From positions 1 to 64,000 of the forward strand of contig NZ_VJZK01000002.1 in the NCBI RefSeq assembly GCF_007109225.1: a stretch of DNA of 64,000 nt, given 5' to 3'. Positions 1-9,908 of the stretch are shown piece by piece. The notes below the pieces were generated by a model that did no database searches, had not been told where the DNA came from, and was given only the letters and a program-made list of their open reading frames with translations. Every line of letters begins with the position of its first letter. Position 1 is the first letter of the stretch. The translations under genes were made by a program, and so were the position numbers. The stretch comes from Flavobacterium sp. GT3R68 (GTDB lineage Bacteria > Bacteroidota > Bacteroidia > Flavobacteriales > Flavobacteriaceae).

Positions 1-3000
1 GAACCTCCTGCAATTTGATTGCTCGCACTCTCCAGATCGAATACAGAGAAACCATCGCTGTTCGGATCACAAACTTCCAGTGGCCTAGGTATTACAGCGG
101 TTGGGCCCTGGGTTACGTTCAACACCAATGAAGTAGTATCATAACATCCTGTGGTGCTATTCTCTACCCTTACATATACTGTTTGCGGATTACTGGTATT
201 GGTATATGGAATGGATAGAGGGTTCACGCCATTTTGCGCTTCCGCTAAAGTCTCATAATAGCGCACTATAACATTTGGTGCACCTGCCGAGATCGACCCG
301 TCATTGTCGGACAGAGTGAATTCAGTTAAGTTTGACGCACCATTGCTGCACTCATTCATTGGGCTTGGGGCAACTACCGTTGGCAATGAATTGACAACCA
401 AAAGGAATGAACTTACAGAGAAGCATCCTGTGGTGGTGTTTTCCAATCTGATCCATATTTGCTGGGGAGTACTTGTATTGGGATAAAGCACTGTTGTATC
501 AATTGGACCTGTTGCAGTTTGCGCATCCGATTGTGTGGTATAATAGGTAACCGATACTCCCGTTTGTCCATTTATTATCTCGCCAGTCTTGGTTGGCAAA
601 TCAAAGTTCTCTACTCCAACTGCAGGATTACTGGCATCACATAATTCATAATTACTGATAAAAGAATTTGGGATTGGGCTTGGATTCACTACTAACTGAA
701 GTTGCGTGAATGAAGGACATTGTGGGGCCGCACTGTCAAATACTCGCACATATATCGTTTGGGTGTTCGGATTGATATTCAGATAAGGACCTGCGGGTAT
801 TTGGGCACTGGTAGGGGTTTCATGGTACGTCACGCTAAGACCAGGTTGCCCGGCAGTAATCTCATTGTCTTTAGTGGATAATAAAAAACTGGCAAATCCA
901 TCATTATTATCATCACAAGCCGGTAAAGGCGTTGGATCTGTAATTGTTGGGGCGCTCACAACCGATACCGTTGCGCTTCCGCTTTGGTTTTGAGAACAGG
1001 TCAGTGTTCCCGCGGTCGTGGCTACACTTACTAAGTTATAAACCGTCTGAAGCGTTAAGTTTCCGGTAGCTATTATCGAGTTTCCAGATCCATCTAAAGT
1101 GGTTGTGAGGTTTGATCCATTATTGATAGTATAGGTAACAACTGCATTTGGAGTTCCATTGAAAGTAATACTGGTACCGCTGCCTGAACATACGGTCGTC
1201 GTCACTGCGGATATACTTACTGTCGGTAGTGGGTTCACCGTAACGCTTCCTGGCGCGCTCCCGCTGGTACAGTTTGTTGTCGTATTGGTAATAATCACAT
1301 TGTAGATACCTGCTACCGGAGTAGTGAAACTCGCCACATCACCAGGGGCAGTCGCTCCTGCAGGTACACTCCAAGCATAAGAATAGGCACCCGCAGTTCC
1401 AGGGGTAGCCGTTACTGTCGCACTCGTGCCCGCACAGATCACAGGGCTGTTTACGGTGACCGTTGGTAAAGGGTTTATCGTAACTGTTCCTGATGCGCTA
1501 TCGCTGATACAGGCGGTGGCCGTATTGGTGATAATTACACTATAATTTCCGGCAGTTGTTGTGGTGAAACTTGCCACATCGCCAGGGACGCTAGCTCCTG
1601 ATGGTACACTCCAGGCATAGGAATAGGTACCCGCAGTTCCAGGGTTAGCCGTTACTGTCGCACTGGCTCCTGCACAAATCACAGGGCTGTTCACCGTGAC
1701 CGTTGGTAATGGGTTTACCGTCACTGTTCCTGGCGCACTCGCGCTGACACAATTGTTGGTGGTATTGGTGATGACAACACTGTAAGTTCCGGCAATCTGA
1801 GTGATGAAACTCCCCACATCGCCGGGGGCGCTCGCTCCTGTTGGTACATTCCACGCATAGGAATAGGCTCCAGGGGTTCCAGGGGTAGCCGTTACTGTCG
1901 CATTCGCGCCAGCACAAACCACAGGGCTGTTCACCGTGACCGTCGGTAATGGGCTTATCGTCACTGTTCCTGGCGCGCTCGCGCTGATACAGTTTGTGGC
2001 CGTATTGGTAATGATAACACTATAATTTCCTGCAGTTGTTGTGGTGAAACTTGCTACATCACCAGGGGCTGTCGCTCCTGCCGGTACATTCCACGCATAG
2101 GAATAGGCTCCAGGGGTTCCAGGGGTAGCCGTTACCGTAGCGCTGGCTCCGGAACAAACCACAGGACTGTTCACCGATACCGTTGGTAATGGATTTACCG
2201 TCACCAAAAAACTACCTTCATCTGTACAAACCGGCGTAGTATTACTTTGGACGAAAACAAAAATTTGCTGAGTAGTCGTTATTGCTGTAAGTTCCGGTAT
2301 CATTGTTGCCAGATTTCCGCCTGTAGCCGAATGATAACTGCTTCCAGTTGGAAGATAGGGAAGAATGTATTGGCCACATACCGAAACATCGCTAACCACC
2401 GGTGGAGCTACAGGTGGTAAAGGTATTAAATTGAATTGTTTTACACGGGTACATGCCGCACCATTTATATCTACGATACTCATATAAATCGTTTGTCCTG
2501 AGCTATTAAAAGCTGTAGGATTTGGTATTGGATTTGACTCAGCTTGTGCTTCACTATAAGACAAATGATAATTTATTATATAATCCGCAGGATTTAAACT
2601 TCCTCCAAGGACAATGCCCGTATTAGTTGTCAAATCAAAGGTAGCATCACATTGTGTTTTATCTACCGGAGCATTGGTTAAGTCGTTTGCGACTACTACC
2701 GTAACATTTTTTTTAATCACTTCTGGCGCACCAGCACACCTGCTATAAACAGCTTGAGCAGTATAAGTTGTCGTTACCGTCGGAGTTACGGTAATATTGG
2801 TATTCGTACTTATTGGCGTAGCTCCTTGCAACCATTGGAACGTTACCGCTGAAGGTCCCGACGGTGTAAAACGCCAGGCCTCATTAGTAGCTGACCAGTT
2901 TCCGGTATTTCTGCCAGGGGGTGCATACGCCAGGGTTCCGGCAGCATTCTGAATACCGATAAGTCCAACACCGCCCTGCCACGGATTACAAGGTGTCCTG

Positions 3001-4826
3001 TTTTGCACATAGACTTCAATTATATTGGATATTTCATAAAGTACCATTTGATAGTTTTGTAAACCCACGCCTTGATTACAATTATATTGGCCCAGACGAT
3101 AAAAATTTACTATTAATTTTCGACACGGTGCATTTCCATACAGAACATAATTTATAGATACTCCAGCGGGAGATGGCCCCAACAAAGGATTGGTGTCCTG
3201 TAAAACGCCATAAATAGAATTCTTCCATGGAAAGCCCGGATTGGGTATGGATTGGTTAAATGACCACCCTGAAGTTCCATTTGGGATAACATTTGCAAAA
3301 GTGATCAGCCCGTTAGACCCGACATTGGCTTTCGTATAGTTAACACCAAAAAAACAGAAATCAAATGGCAAAGTGATATTTGGTGACCAAACATCGTCCG
3401 TATTTACAGAAATAGGAACCCAATTTGGAGGAGTAGGATTAGTTGGATCAGGGTCAATAAATGCAGCCTGGGGACAATATGGGATAGAGGTTACAGTATA
3501 TTGCGTTGTCGTTCCCAAATCCTGAAATGATGCGGAAAGATCTCTTGATTCTCCAACATTACAGATTTTAGCTGGTTGGAGTAAATTGACATTCCCCGCT
3601 AAAACTGTAGCGCAGCCGTTTGTCTTTACCTCTGCCTGCGCGCTGCCGGTCAAATTAACCATACATCCGGTAGGGACACTACTGATTGATTGTAATGTGA
3701 AGGTCGTCGTAGTTTGAATTACCGGCGTCGCAAAAGTTGCTACCCCCGAAGCACCTATAGCTACATTAGTGCCCACGCCACTTGATGACAGAATAGAAAC
3801 AGTTGTATTTGGTGTACCGGTAACAGTCATCGTGGCACTGTATCCAGCACAAACGATAGCTCCTGAAATGGTGGCCGTAGGAAGCGCGATGACGTTAATG
3901 GTTTTTGTTAAATTCGGATTATTGAAACATAAAAGACCCGCGCTTTGAACCCCCACCAAATTATATGTAATAGGTCCTAAAGCCGAAGTGTTTATATTTA
4001 TACTTATACTATTCCCTATAATAGTGGTTACAGTTTGGCTTGCACCCCCATTAATATTATAAGTAAAAGTGTACGGTGCAACACCATTAGCTCCTGTGAA
4101 GGTTAACATCGCCGACCCACTATTTAAACAAGCAGAAGCAGCGCCAGTCATAGTTGCAGTAGGCGAAATTACCTTGACCTCTGCACTCATAGAAACAGCA
4201 TTTGCACAAGTTCCGCTCTGAACACCTATTAAATTATAAGTAAATGTACCTAAGACTGAAGTAGGAGCATTTACAGTAACACTGTTACCTGAAGTGGTCG
4301 TGATACTTTGGTTTGCACCACCATTAATGTTGTAAATAAATGTATAAGGTGCTGTGCCGTTATTCCCTGTGAAAGTTATTACCGGAGCAGCTCCGTTTAA
4401 ACAAGCTGTCGCATTGCCACTAACAAAGCCTGTGGGTGCCAAAGGTTGTGCTATAACTACACCCGTAACCGATACCGTTTGACTCGCACTATCTGTAATT
4501 GATAAATTATAAGTTCCCGGAGAAAGATTTATAAATATACCCGTCGCATTAGTAGCCGAACTGGTTCCTGAAATTGAATAGGATAAATAAGGAGCCGTTC
4601 CCCCTGATCCTGTGATTACAAAACTTCCGTCACTTGTATTGTAACACGAAGGATTAGTTCGAACATAATTAAGCACTAAAGGGGCTCTTAACCTCTTATC
4701 TGCAGCTGGTCCGTTAAAACCGACGCCTATTTCTGCACGCTTAAAAACTCCATTGGTAATAAGATTTTCAGCATTTAGGTTATCACAAAATAAACTTAAA
4801 AGTAACAGTAGGTAAATCTTTTTCAT
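1..4826 (-). CDS. giant repetitive secreted/surface protein, 3' end off the window (partial)
   Basis: An open frame with no stop runs from an ATG at 4826 to the left edge, about 1608 codons; I checked the frame at six places and found no shift. Residues 1-20 form a signal peptide (MKKIYLLLLLSLFC...). After it come an SprB-like repeat (near GSGGTAPYLSYSI), two copies of an 80-residue module (ACLN...APYTF.YNINGG), a beta-sandwich region with conserved cysteines (FDFCFFGVNYTKANVGSNG), four near-identical 80-residue PKD/Ig-like repeats, and repeats of the DDNNDGFASF type (F..T...I..G...VTYHET). This architecture is known from flavobacterial adhesins secreted by the type IX system. The T9SS type B sorting domain expected at the C-terminus would lie outside the window, so export by T9SS is inferred. 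Exact function is unknown. Confidence 0.85.
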   Translation of the reverse strand, partial: MKKIYLLLLLSLFCDNLNAENLITNGVFKRAEIGVGFNGPAADKRLRAPLVLNYVRTNPSCYNTSDGSFVITGSGGTAPYLSYSISGTSSATNATGIFINLSPGTYNLSITDSASQTVSVTGVVIAQPLAPTGFVSGNATACLNGAAPVITFTGNNGTAPYTFIYNINGGANQSITTTSGNSVTVNAPTSVLGTFTYNLIGVQSGTCANAVSMSAEVKVISPTATMTGAASACLNSGSAMLTFTGANGVAPYTFTYNINGGASQTVTTIIGNSISININTSALGPITYNLVGVQSAGLLCFNNPNLTKTINVIALPTATISGAIVCAGYSATMTVTGTPNTTVSILSSSGVGTNVAIGASGVATFATPVIQTTTTFTLQSISSVPTGCMVNLTGSAQAEVKTNGCATVLAGNVNLLQPAKICNVGESRDLSASFQDLGTTTQYTVTSIPYCPQAAFIDPDPTNPTPPNWVPISVNTDDVWSPNITLPFDFCFFGVNYTKANVGSNGLITFANVIPNGTSGWSFNQSIPNPGFPWKNSIYGVLQDTNPLLGPSPAGVSINYVLYGNAPCRKLIVNFYRLGQYNCNQGVGLQNYQMVLYEISNIIEVYVQNRTPCNPWQGGVGLIGIQNAAGTLAYAPPGRNTGNWSATNEAWRFTPSGPSAVTFQWLQGATPISTNTNITVTPTVTTTYTAQAVYSRCAGAPEVIKKNVTVVVANDLTNAPVDKTQCDATFDLTTNTGIVLGGSLNPADYIINYHLSYSEAQAESNPIPNPTAFNSSGQTIYMSIVDINGAACTRVKQFNLIPLPPVAPPVVSDVSVCGQYILPYLPTGSSYHSATGGNLATMIPELTAITTTQQIFVFVQSNTTPVCTDEGSFLVTVNPLPTVSVNSPVVCSGASATVTATPGTPGAYSYAWNVPAGATAPGDVASFTTTTAGNYSVIITNTATNCISASAPGTVTISPLPTVTVNSPVVCAGANATVTATPGTPGAYSYAWNVPTGASAPGDVGSFITQIAGTYSVVITNTTNNCVSASAPGTVTVNPLPTVTVNSPVICAGASATVTANPGTAGTYSYAWSVPSGASVPGDVASFTTTTAGNYSVIITNTATACISDSASGTVTINPLPTVTVNSPVICAGTSATVTATPGTAGAYSYAWSVPAGATAPGDVASFTTPVAGIYNVIITNTTTNCTSGSAPGSVTVNPLPTVSISAVTTTVCSGSGTSITFNGTPNAVVTYTINNGSNLTTTLDGSGNSIIATGNLTLQTVYNLVSVATTAGTLTCSQNQSGSATVSVVSAPTITDPTPLPACDDNNDGFASFLLSTKDNEITAGQPGLSVTYHETPTSAQIPAGPYLNINPNTQTIYVRVFDSAAPQCPSFTQLQLVVNPSPIPNSFISNYELCDASNPAVGVENFDLPTKTGEIINGQTGVSVTYYTTQSDAQTATGPIDTTVLYPNTSTPQQIWIRLENTTTGCFSVSSFLLVVNSLPTVVAPSPMNECSNGASNLTEFTLSDNDGSISAGAPNVIVRYYETLAEAQNGVNPLSIPYTNTSNPQTVYVRVENSTTGCYDTTSLVLNVTQGPTAVIPRPLEVCDPNSDGFSVFDLESASNQIAGG
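1243..2202 (-). repeat. four tandem 240-bp in-frame repeats (80 residues each)
   Basis: Inside the giant surface-protein gene, a segment beginning acagggctgtt recurs at 1441, 1681 and 1921, with a more diverged start at 2161, so the period is exactly 240 bp. Each unit encodes about 80 residues of the form NPLPTVTVNSPV.CAGA...TVTATPGT.GAYSYAW.VP.GA. followed by SVIITNT...C.S.SAPGTVT. These are PKD/Ig-like beta-sandwich modules. The high DNA identity suggests recent duplication or gene conversion, and copy number may vary between strains. Confidence 0.85.
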
Positions 4827-4928
4827 TATGGGCGTAAATTTAAGCTGGGAAAATTACATAAATATACTGTAAATTTATCGTAAAATTAAAAATTTAACAC
4901 CGGCATATAATCCTATTGTAATATTAAT

Positions 4929-4936
4929 TACCTTTG
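4929..4936 (+). promoter_or_regulatory. -7 promoter element for folE
   Basis: TACCTTTG matches the Bacteroidota -7 consensus TAnnTTTG exactly and lies 50 bp before the folE start. No TTG is visible at the best -33 spacing. Confidence 0.55.
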
Positions 4937-4986
4937 CAACACGAATACAACACCTATCATAACACCTATTCATAACACCAAAATTA

Positions 4987-5658
4987 ATGACAAATAGCAA
5001 CGATTTTCAAGACGAAATTGGAGATAACCATATCGCAACTAACGCGAAAAACCCAGTAAGGAATGATGCATTTGATATTTCTGACGAACAAAAAATTGAG
5101 CGCATCAAGAAAGACGTTGAGAACATTCTGAATACTCTTGGAATGGATTTGACTGACGACAGTATGAAAGGAACGCCGAATCGAGTTGCCAAGATGTTTG
5201 TCAAAGAAATTTTTGGAGGTCTTAACCCAGCCAAAAAACCAAGTTCTTCTACTTTCGACAATAACTACAAGTATGGAGAAATGCTGGTAGAAAAAAACAT
5301 CACTCTTTATTCTACCTGTGAACACCATTTACTTCCTATTATTGGTAAAGCGCATGTTGCTTATATTTCCAATGGTAGAGTTATCGGTCTTTCTAAAATG
5401 AACCGATTGGTAGAATTTTATGCCAAAAGACCTCAGGTTCAGGAACGATTGACGATGCAGATCGTACAGGAACTTCAAAATGCTCTTGGTACCGAAGATG
5501 TAGCCTGCGTAATTGATGCGAAACATCTGTGCGTGAATTCAAGGGGAATAAAAGATATTGAAAGCAGCACCGTTACTTCTGAATTTGGAGGTAAATTTAA
5601 AAACGAACAGACACGCAGAGAATTCTTGGATTATATTAAATTAGACACCAAGTTCTAA
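4987..5658 (+). CDS. folE: GTP cyclohydrolase I
   Basis: Converts GTP to 7,8-dihydroneopterin triphosphate, the first step of the folate and tetrahydropterin pathways, in the cytosol. The 223-residue protein has the usual family length. The zinc ligands are visible: Cys111 and His114 in TCEHHLLP, and Cys182 in KHLCVNSRG, matching Cys110, His113 and Cys181 of the E. coli enzyme. The first 30 residues are a variable extension. It stands alone behind its own TAnnTTTG promoter, divergent from the giant surface-protein gene. Identity is secure. Confidence 0.97.
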   Translation: MTNSNDFQDEIGDNHIATNAKNPVRNDAFDISDEQKIERIKKDVENILNTLGMDLTDDSMKGTPNRVAKMFVKEIFGGLNPAKKPSSSTFDNNYKYGEMLVEKNITLYSTCEHHLLPIIGKAHVAYISNGRVIGLSKMNRLVEFYAKRPQVQERLTMQIVQELQNALGTEDVACVIDAKHLCVNSRGIKDIESSTVTSEFGGKFKNEQTRREFLDYIKLDTKF

Positions 5659-5672
5659 AACAAAAGGAATTC

Positions 5673-5769
5673 CAGCTAGCCCTGATAGCAGCGGTATCCC
5701 ACACTTTTTCAGTGTGGATATAGCGAATAGCAGGAATCAGCTCCTGATTGCCACGTTCCTCGCAATGAC
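5673..5769. repeat. composite intergenic repeat with hairpin between folE and cysS
   Basis: The first part (5673-5745) has arms agccctgatagcagcgg and atagcgaatagcagg flanking a strong hairpin: TATCC(C)ACACT, loop ttttc, AGTGTGGATA, about 5696-5721. I recall very similar elements between genes in other Flavobacterium genomes. The second part (5746-5769) is gattgccacgttcctcgcaa plus tgac, the complement of a widespread GTCATTGCGAGGAACG-type interspersed repeat. No protein is encoded. The element may act on the folE 3' end or cysS 5' end of the mRNA. Confidence 0.65.
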
Positions 5770-5785
5770 TAACAAAATACTATTT

Positions 5786-7261
5786 ATGCCATTATTCAAA
5801 ACCCAAACCCTAAAAATATACAATTCTCTTTCGGGAGAAAAAGAAGTTTTCACGCCAATCCATGAAGGAAATGTGGGAATGTATGTTTGCGGCCCTACGG
5901 TTTACAGCAATGTGCATTTGGGAAATGTGCGGACATTTATGTCTTTTGACGTAATTTTCAGATACCTGAAACATTTGGGATACAAAGTGCGTTATGTGCG
6001 AAACATTACCGATGTGGGTCATATTGTGGATGATGTGGATGAAGGGGAAGATAAAATTGCCAAAAAAGCCCGTGTTGAACAGTTGGAACCGATGGAAATT
6101 GTACAACGTTATACGGTAGATTTTCATCACATTCTTAAGGAATTTAATTTTTTATCCCCAAGTATCGAGCCAACTGCGACCGGTCATATCATTGAACAGA
6201 TAGAGATTGTTAAGAAAATCATCGACAACGGTATCGGTTATGAGGCGAATGGTTCGGTTTATTTTGATGTGGTAAAATTTAATGAGACCAATCATTACGG
6301 GAAATTAAGCGGTCGGAACATTGAAGACATGCTGGCCAATACCCGTGATCTTGACGGACAATCAGACAAACGAAATTCACAGGATTTTGCCCTTTGGAAG
6401 AAAGCAGAACCACAACATATTATGCGCTGGCCTTCGCCCTGGAGTGAGGGATTTCCAGGCTGGCATTTGGAATGTACGGCTATGAGCACTAAATATTTAG
6501 GCAATCATTTTGATATTCACGGTGGTGGGATGGATTTGAAATTCCCACATCATGAATGTGAAATTGCCCAAAATGAAGCTTGTACCGGTCAGACTCCCGT
6601 AAATTATTGGATGCATGCCAACATGCTTACGCTGAATGGCAAGAAAATGGCCAAGTCAACCGGAAATAATATTTTGCCCGGGGAAATCCTTTCCGGTGAA
6701 AACGATATATTGAGTAAGGCATTCTCGCCGAGCGTGACCCGATTTTTTATGCTGCAGGCCCATTACAGAAGTATCCTTGATTTTTCTGATGATGCGATTG
6801 TTGCTGCAGAGAAAGGACATAACCGTTTGATGGAAGCCATGCAAGGGCTACTTGAAATTGAAGCAGGGGCTGCTTCTACTTTAGATATTGAGACCTGGAA
6901 AAAAGCCTGTTACGATGCAATGAATGACGATTTCAACAGTCCGATTTTAATAGCACATTTGTTTGAAGGCGTTCGTTATATCAATTTACTAAAAGACAAT
7001 TCGGCCACACTATCTGCAGCGGATTTAAAAGTTTTCACAGCTACAATGCAGGCGTTTGTATTTGATGTGTTGGGCCTTTTGGAAAAAGAAAATGAGAACC
7101 AAAACGGAAAACTGGAAGGTGTCGTTAATATGCTTATCGGCATGCGAAATGAGGCAAGAGCCAATAAAGATTTTGCGATGTCGGACCAGATTCGGGATCA
7201 ATTGATTACTTTGGGCATTCAGCTAAAAGATGGTAAAGAAGGAACTTCCTTTTCGCTATGA
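5786..7261 (+). CDS. cysS: cysteinyl-tRNA synthetase
   Basis: Class I aminoacyl-tRNA synthetase that charges tRNA-Cys. An open frame extends upstream to 5714, but its first 24 codons fall in the intergenic repeat. The ATG at 5786 gives the family N-terminus [19 protein letters not shown] and a 491-residue protein. Visible motifs are the zinc cysteine in MYVCGPTVY, the HIGH-type motif HLGN just after it, LECTAMS and HHECEIAQ (the other zinc ligands), and the KMSKS-type loop KKMAKSTGN. The C-terminal half is the helical DALR/anticodon-binding region. Confident. Confidence 0.96.
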   Translation: MPLFKTQTLKIYNSLSGEKEVFTPIHEGNVGMYVCGPTVYSNVHLGNVRTFMSFDVIFRYLKHLGYKVRYVRNITDVGHIVDDVDEGEDKIAKKARVEQLEPMEIVQRYTVDFHHILKEFNFLSPSIEPTATGHIIEQIEIVKKIIDNGIGYEANGSVYFDVVKFNETNHYGKLSGRNIEDMLANTRDLDGQSDKRNSQDFALWKKAEPQHIMRWPSPWSEGFPGWHLECTAMSTKYLGNHFDIHGGGMDLKFPHHECEIAQNEACTGQTPVNYWMHANMLTLNGKKMAKSTGNNILPGEILSGENDILSKAFSPSVTRFFMLQAHYRSILDFSDDAIVAAEKGHNRLMEAMQGLLEIEAGAASTLDIETWKKACYDAMNDDFNSPILIAHLFEGVRYINLLKDNSATLSAADLKVFTATMQAFVFDVLGLLEKENENQNGKLEGVVNMLIGMRNEARANKDFAMSDQIRDQLITLGIQLKDGKEGTSFSL

Positions 7262-7309
7262 TTTCATTGTTAAGAGCTGCGTTATACCAGAATTTAAATC
7301 TTTTGCGTT

Positions 7310-7600
7310 TTGACTTTTAAACAAATAACCATATTTCCATTAGTAATGCTTGTCCGTTTTTACCAGACAGCCATCTCCCCTTTTACGCCTTCCGCGTGTC
7401 GGTTTGAACCAACCTGTTCTACCTATATGATACAGGCACTGCAGAAACATGGACTGTTCTATGGAGGGTTTCTCGCCATCAAACGGATCTTAAGCTGTCA
7501 TCCTTGGGGAAAAACCGGTTATGACCCTGTTCCAACCTCACGCCAACCCTCTCCAAAGGAAAGGGAGGCAGAAGCTAAGAAATGCAGTCATAAACATTAA
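7310..7600 (+). CDS. yidD: membrane protein insertion efficiency factor YidD, TTG start
   Basis: Small protein thought to assist YidC-dependent membrane insertion. The family signature is clear: [33 protein letters not shown], then [13 protein letters not shown]. The TTG at 7310 gives the usual hydrophobic N-terminus ([19 protein letters not shown]). The first ATG, at 7346, would remove it, so TTG is preferred. Most family members end soon after the DPVP motif; here 21 further residues (76-96) follow, encoded by an imperfect palindrome that resembles an intergenic repeat. The gene lies between cysS and lgt. Confidence 0.9.
   Translation: MTFKQITIFPLVMLVRFYQTAISPFTPSACRFEPTCSTYMIQALQKHGLFYGGFLAIKRILSCHPWGKTGYDPVPTSRQPSPKEREAEAKKCSHKH
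7547..7565. repeat. palindromic repeat inside the yidD 3' end
   Basis: CCCTCTCC-AAA-GGAAAGGG is an imperfect inverted repeat (one mismatch in eight). It resembles the common ccctctccaaaggagaggg intergenic element of Bacteroidota. It encodes part of the non-canonical YidD tail. Confidence 0.5.
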
Positions 7601-7679
7601 CTTCAATTTGTGCTACAGTTCTGTAGTAAATTTTCTATTTTTACCCTATCGTTGTTTAATAACATAACACCCGCTTATC

Positions 7680-8588
7680 ATGGTTTGGAATCCTTCAGAA
7701 GGTATAGATTTAGGTTTTTTTGTAGTTCGGTATTACAGTTTGATGTTTGTGGTGGCCTTTGGATTGGGCTGGTACATCATGAAAAAAATATTTGAACGTG
7801 AGAACGAGCCTATCGAAAAATTAGATTCGTTGTTTATATGGACTGTTGTGGCTACTTTACTCGGAGCCCGATTAGGACATGTATTTTTTTACGATTGGGA
7901 ATATTTCAGAAACCATTTGGGTGAGATTTTATTGCCGTTCCGATTTTCGCCGGAATTTGAATTCACCGGTTTCCAGGGACTTGCCAGTCACGGTGCAGCC
8001 ATTGGAATCATCCTTGCGATGTACTTTTTTAGTAAAAACGTTATGAAAAGACCGCTGTTATGGGTATTGGACCGGGTTGTTATACCGGTTGCCAGCGGCG
8101 CTATATTTGTCCGGTTAGGGAACTTCTTTAATTCTGAAATTGTAGGTAAACAAACGGATTCTGCCTTTGGCGTAAAGTTCATCAGAGATCATTTCAGTCC
8201 ACGTGATGCCGTTAACGCCACTAAAATAGCCAATCCAAACGAAGCCTATCATGCGATTGCCACCAACCCGCAATATGCTGATTTGCTTCAGATGGTCCCA
8301 GCCAAACATCCGGCGCAATTATATGAAGCACTTTGTTATGTCTTTGTATTTGCCATTTTATTTTACCTCTATTGGAAAACCAATGCCAGAAACAAAAAAG
8401 GATACCTTTTGGGAGTATTTTTAGTATTGTTATGGAGCGTTCGATTTGTAGTGGAGTTCGTAAAGGAAAGCCAGGGTGGTTTTGAAAGCAATTTAGGCCT
8501 TTTTACCACTGGACAGTGGCTAAGCATACCTTTTATCATTATAGGGTTATTTTTCATCTTTAAAGCCAGGAAAATGATTCAGGTATAG
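7680..8588 (+). CDS. lgt: prolipoprotein diacylglyceryl transferase
   Basis: Transfers diacylglycerol from phosphatidylglycerol to the lipobox cysteine of preprolipoproteins, the first step of lipoprotein maturation, in the inner membrane. The 302-residue protein is polytopic, with about seven hydrophobic segments. The Lgt signature is present: His104 in LASHGAAIG, and Arg145 to Glu153 in VRLGNFFNSEIVG, plus a C-terminal R..VEF.KE element. It follows yidD, so two envelope-biogenesis genes are adjacent. A strong terminator follows. Confident. Confidence 0.95.
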   Translation: MVWNPSEGIDLGFFVVRYYSLMFVVAFGLGWYIMKKIFERENEPIEKLDSLFIWTVVATLLGARLGHVFFYDWEYFRNHLGEILLPFRFSPEFEFTGFQGLASHGAAIGIILAMYFFSKNVMKRPLLWVLDRVVIPVASGAIFVRLGNFFNSEIVGKQTDSAFGVKFIRDHFSPRDAVNATKIANPNEAYHAIATNPQYADLLQMVPAKHPAQLYEALCYVFVFAILFYLYWKTNARNKKGYLLGVFLVLLWSVRFVVEFVKESQGGFESNLGLFTTGQWLSIPFIIIGLFFIFKARKMIQV

Positions 8589-8611
8589 TGTTTAGAAACC
8601 CTTTATATTAT

Positions 8612-8650
8612 AAAAATAAAACCACTTCTTTAAGGAGTGGTTTTATTTTT
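8612..8650 (+). terminator. Rho-independent terminator after lgt
   Basis: AATAAAACCACTTCTT pairs with AAGGAGTGGTTTTATT (one wobble) through a very short loop, and the hairpin is followed by a T run. Confidence 0.85.
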
Positions 8651-8744
8651 CGTGGGCAGTGATTTCACGCTACAAAATCAGTTTTACAAATTGAGTAAAA
8701 AAAAGATTAAATTCGTATAAATAAAAAATCCAAATTCGTTGGTA

Positions 8745-8752
8745 TAAATTTG
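8745..8752 (+). promoter_or_regulatory. -7 promoter element for the DUF808 gene
   Basis: TAAATTTG is an exact TAnnTTTG match 40 bp before the ATG at 8793. No TTG lies at the best -33 spacing. Confidence 0.45.
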
Positions 8753-8792
8753 TAACAATTTTAAAATTGAAGCAGTTTCTAAAACAATCAAA

Positions 8793-9686
8793 ATGGCATC
8801 AGGTTTTTTCGCACTATTAGATGATATCGCAGCAATTATGGATGATGTTGCAGTAATGAGTAAAGTTGCAGCAAAAAAAACGGCTGGTATTTTAGGCGAT
8901 GATTTAGCCGTAAATGCCGAAAAGGCTTCCGGATTTATTTCGTCAAGAGAACTTCCCGTATTGTGGGCAATTGCAAAAGGTTCCTTCATCAATAAAGTAA
9001 TCATATTACCCATCGCATTTCTGCTAAGCGCATTTTTACCTGGGGCTGTTGTAATCATCTTGGTACTTGGAGGACTTTATTTAGCCTATGAAGGTGTCGA
9101 AAAAATATATGAATACTTCTTTCCTCATGAGCATCCACAAAACAAAATTTCAATGGAACCGCTGACCGAAGAAGAAATTTTAACTTTTGAAAAGGGAAAA
9201 ATAAAATCAGCAATAGTAACTGATTTTATTTTATCAGTAGAGATCGTAATTATTGCATTGGGCACCGTTACCGGAAAACCCATTTCATCCCAGATTATCG
9301 TTATTTCCATCATTGCAACCATAGCAACCGTGGGCGTTTACGGCATTGTAGCCCTAATTGTCAGAATGGACGAAGTAGGTTTAAAACTGATTCAACACAG
9401 TCCCAAAGAACGTAGTTTCACAAAAACCTTGGGCAATATTCTGGTACAAGCGTTGCCAAAGGTCATAAAAAGTTTATCGGTTATAGGTACTATCGCCCTG
9501 ATATTAGTGGCTGGCGGAATATTTGTACATAATATCCGTTTTTTACATGATGTATTCCCCCAATTACCCTCCATCGTTACAGAATTTTGTATCGGACTTA
9601 TAATTGGAGTACTTGTTTTGGGAATCGTAAACCTGTTCAAAAAGATAATTGGAAAAAGTAAGCAAACGAAAATTCGCACACCTTAG
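8793..9686 (+). CDS. DUF808 family integral membrane protein
   Basis: 297 residues. The N-terminus MASGFFALLDDIAAIMDDVA with VAAKKTAGILGDDLAVNA is the hallmark of the DUF808 (YedI-like) family, whose biochemical role is unknown. Five or six hydrophobic segments are visible, at about residues 65-100, 145-165, 170-195, 225-245 and 265-285. A charged loop separates the first from the later helices. It is a stand-alone gene with its own -7 element and the lgt terminator upstream. Confidence 0.85.
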   Translation: MASGFFALLDDIAAIMDDVAVMSKVAAKKTAGILGDDLAVNAEKASGFISSRELPVLWAIAKGSFINKVIILPIAFLLSAFLPGAVVIILVLGGLYLAYEGVEKIYEYFFPHEHPQNKISMEPLTEEEILTFEKGKIKSAIVTDFILSVEIVIIALGTVTGKPISSQIIVISIIATIATVGVYGIVALIVRMDEVGLKLIQHSPKERSFTKTLGNILVQALPKVIKSLSVIGTIALILVAGGIFVHNIRFLHDVFPQLPSIVTEFCIGLIIGVLVLGIVNLFKKIIGKSKQTKIRTP

Positions 9687-9908
9687 CTGCATAAATATTT
9701 AAAAACTATGAAACATAAGTCGAAAGTCTGGTGTTTTTTTTATGCCGTACCATTATTTAGGAGCAACACATTTGTTGTTTTTCATTACGGCTTTTTTATG
9801 CAAACAATTAGTATTATTTACCATAATACAGTGGTGGCACAATCACAAACTTAACCCAAAACTGACTGTTTACTTTGCATATGGTTTACCTTTAAGAAAA
9901 GTAAAATT

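Noticed and set aside
1645..1917. 90-residue minus-strand frame in the repeat region
   Set aside because: It is a second frame of the repeats; the real frame is in phase with the ATG at 4826.
1243..2202. CRISPR array
   Set aside because: The repeats are 240 bp, contiguous and in frame with coding sequence, with no spacers.
1..4826. Frameshift or pseudogene in the giant surface-protein gene
   Set aside because: The frame was intact at every point checked from 4826 to the left edge.
5714..5785. Longer start for cysS
   Set aside because: The extra 24 codons lie in an intergenic repeat; the ATG at 5786 gives the family N-terminus.
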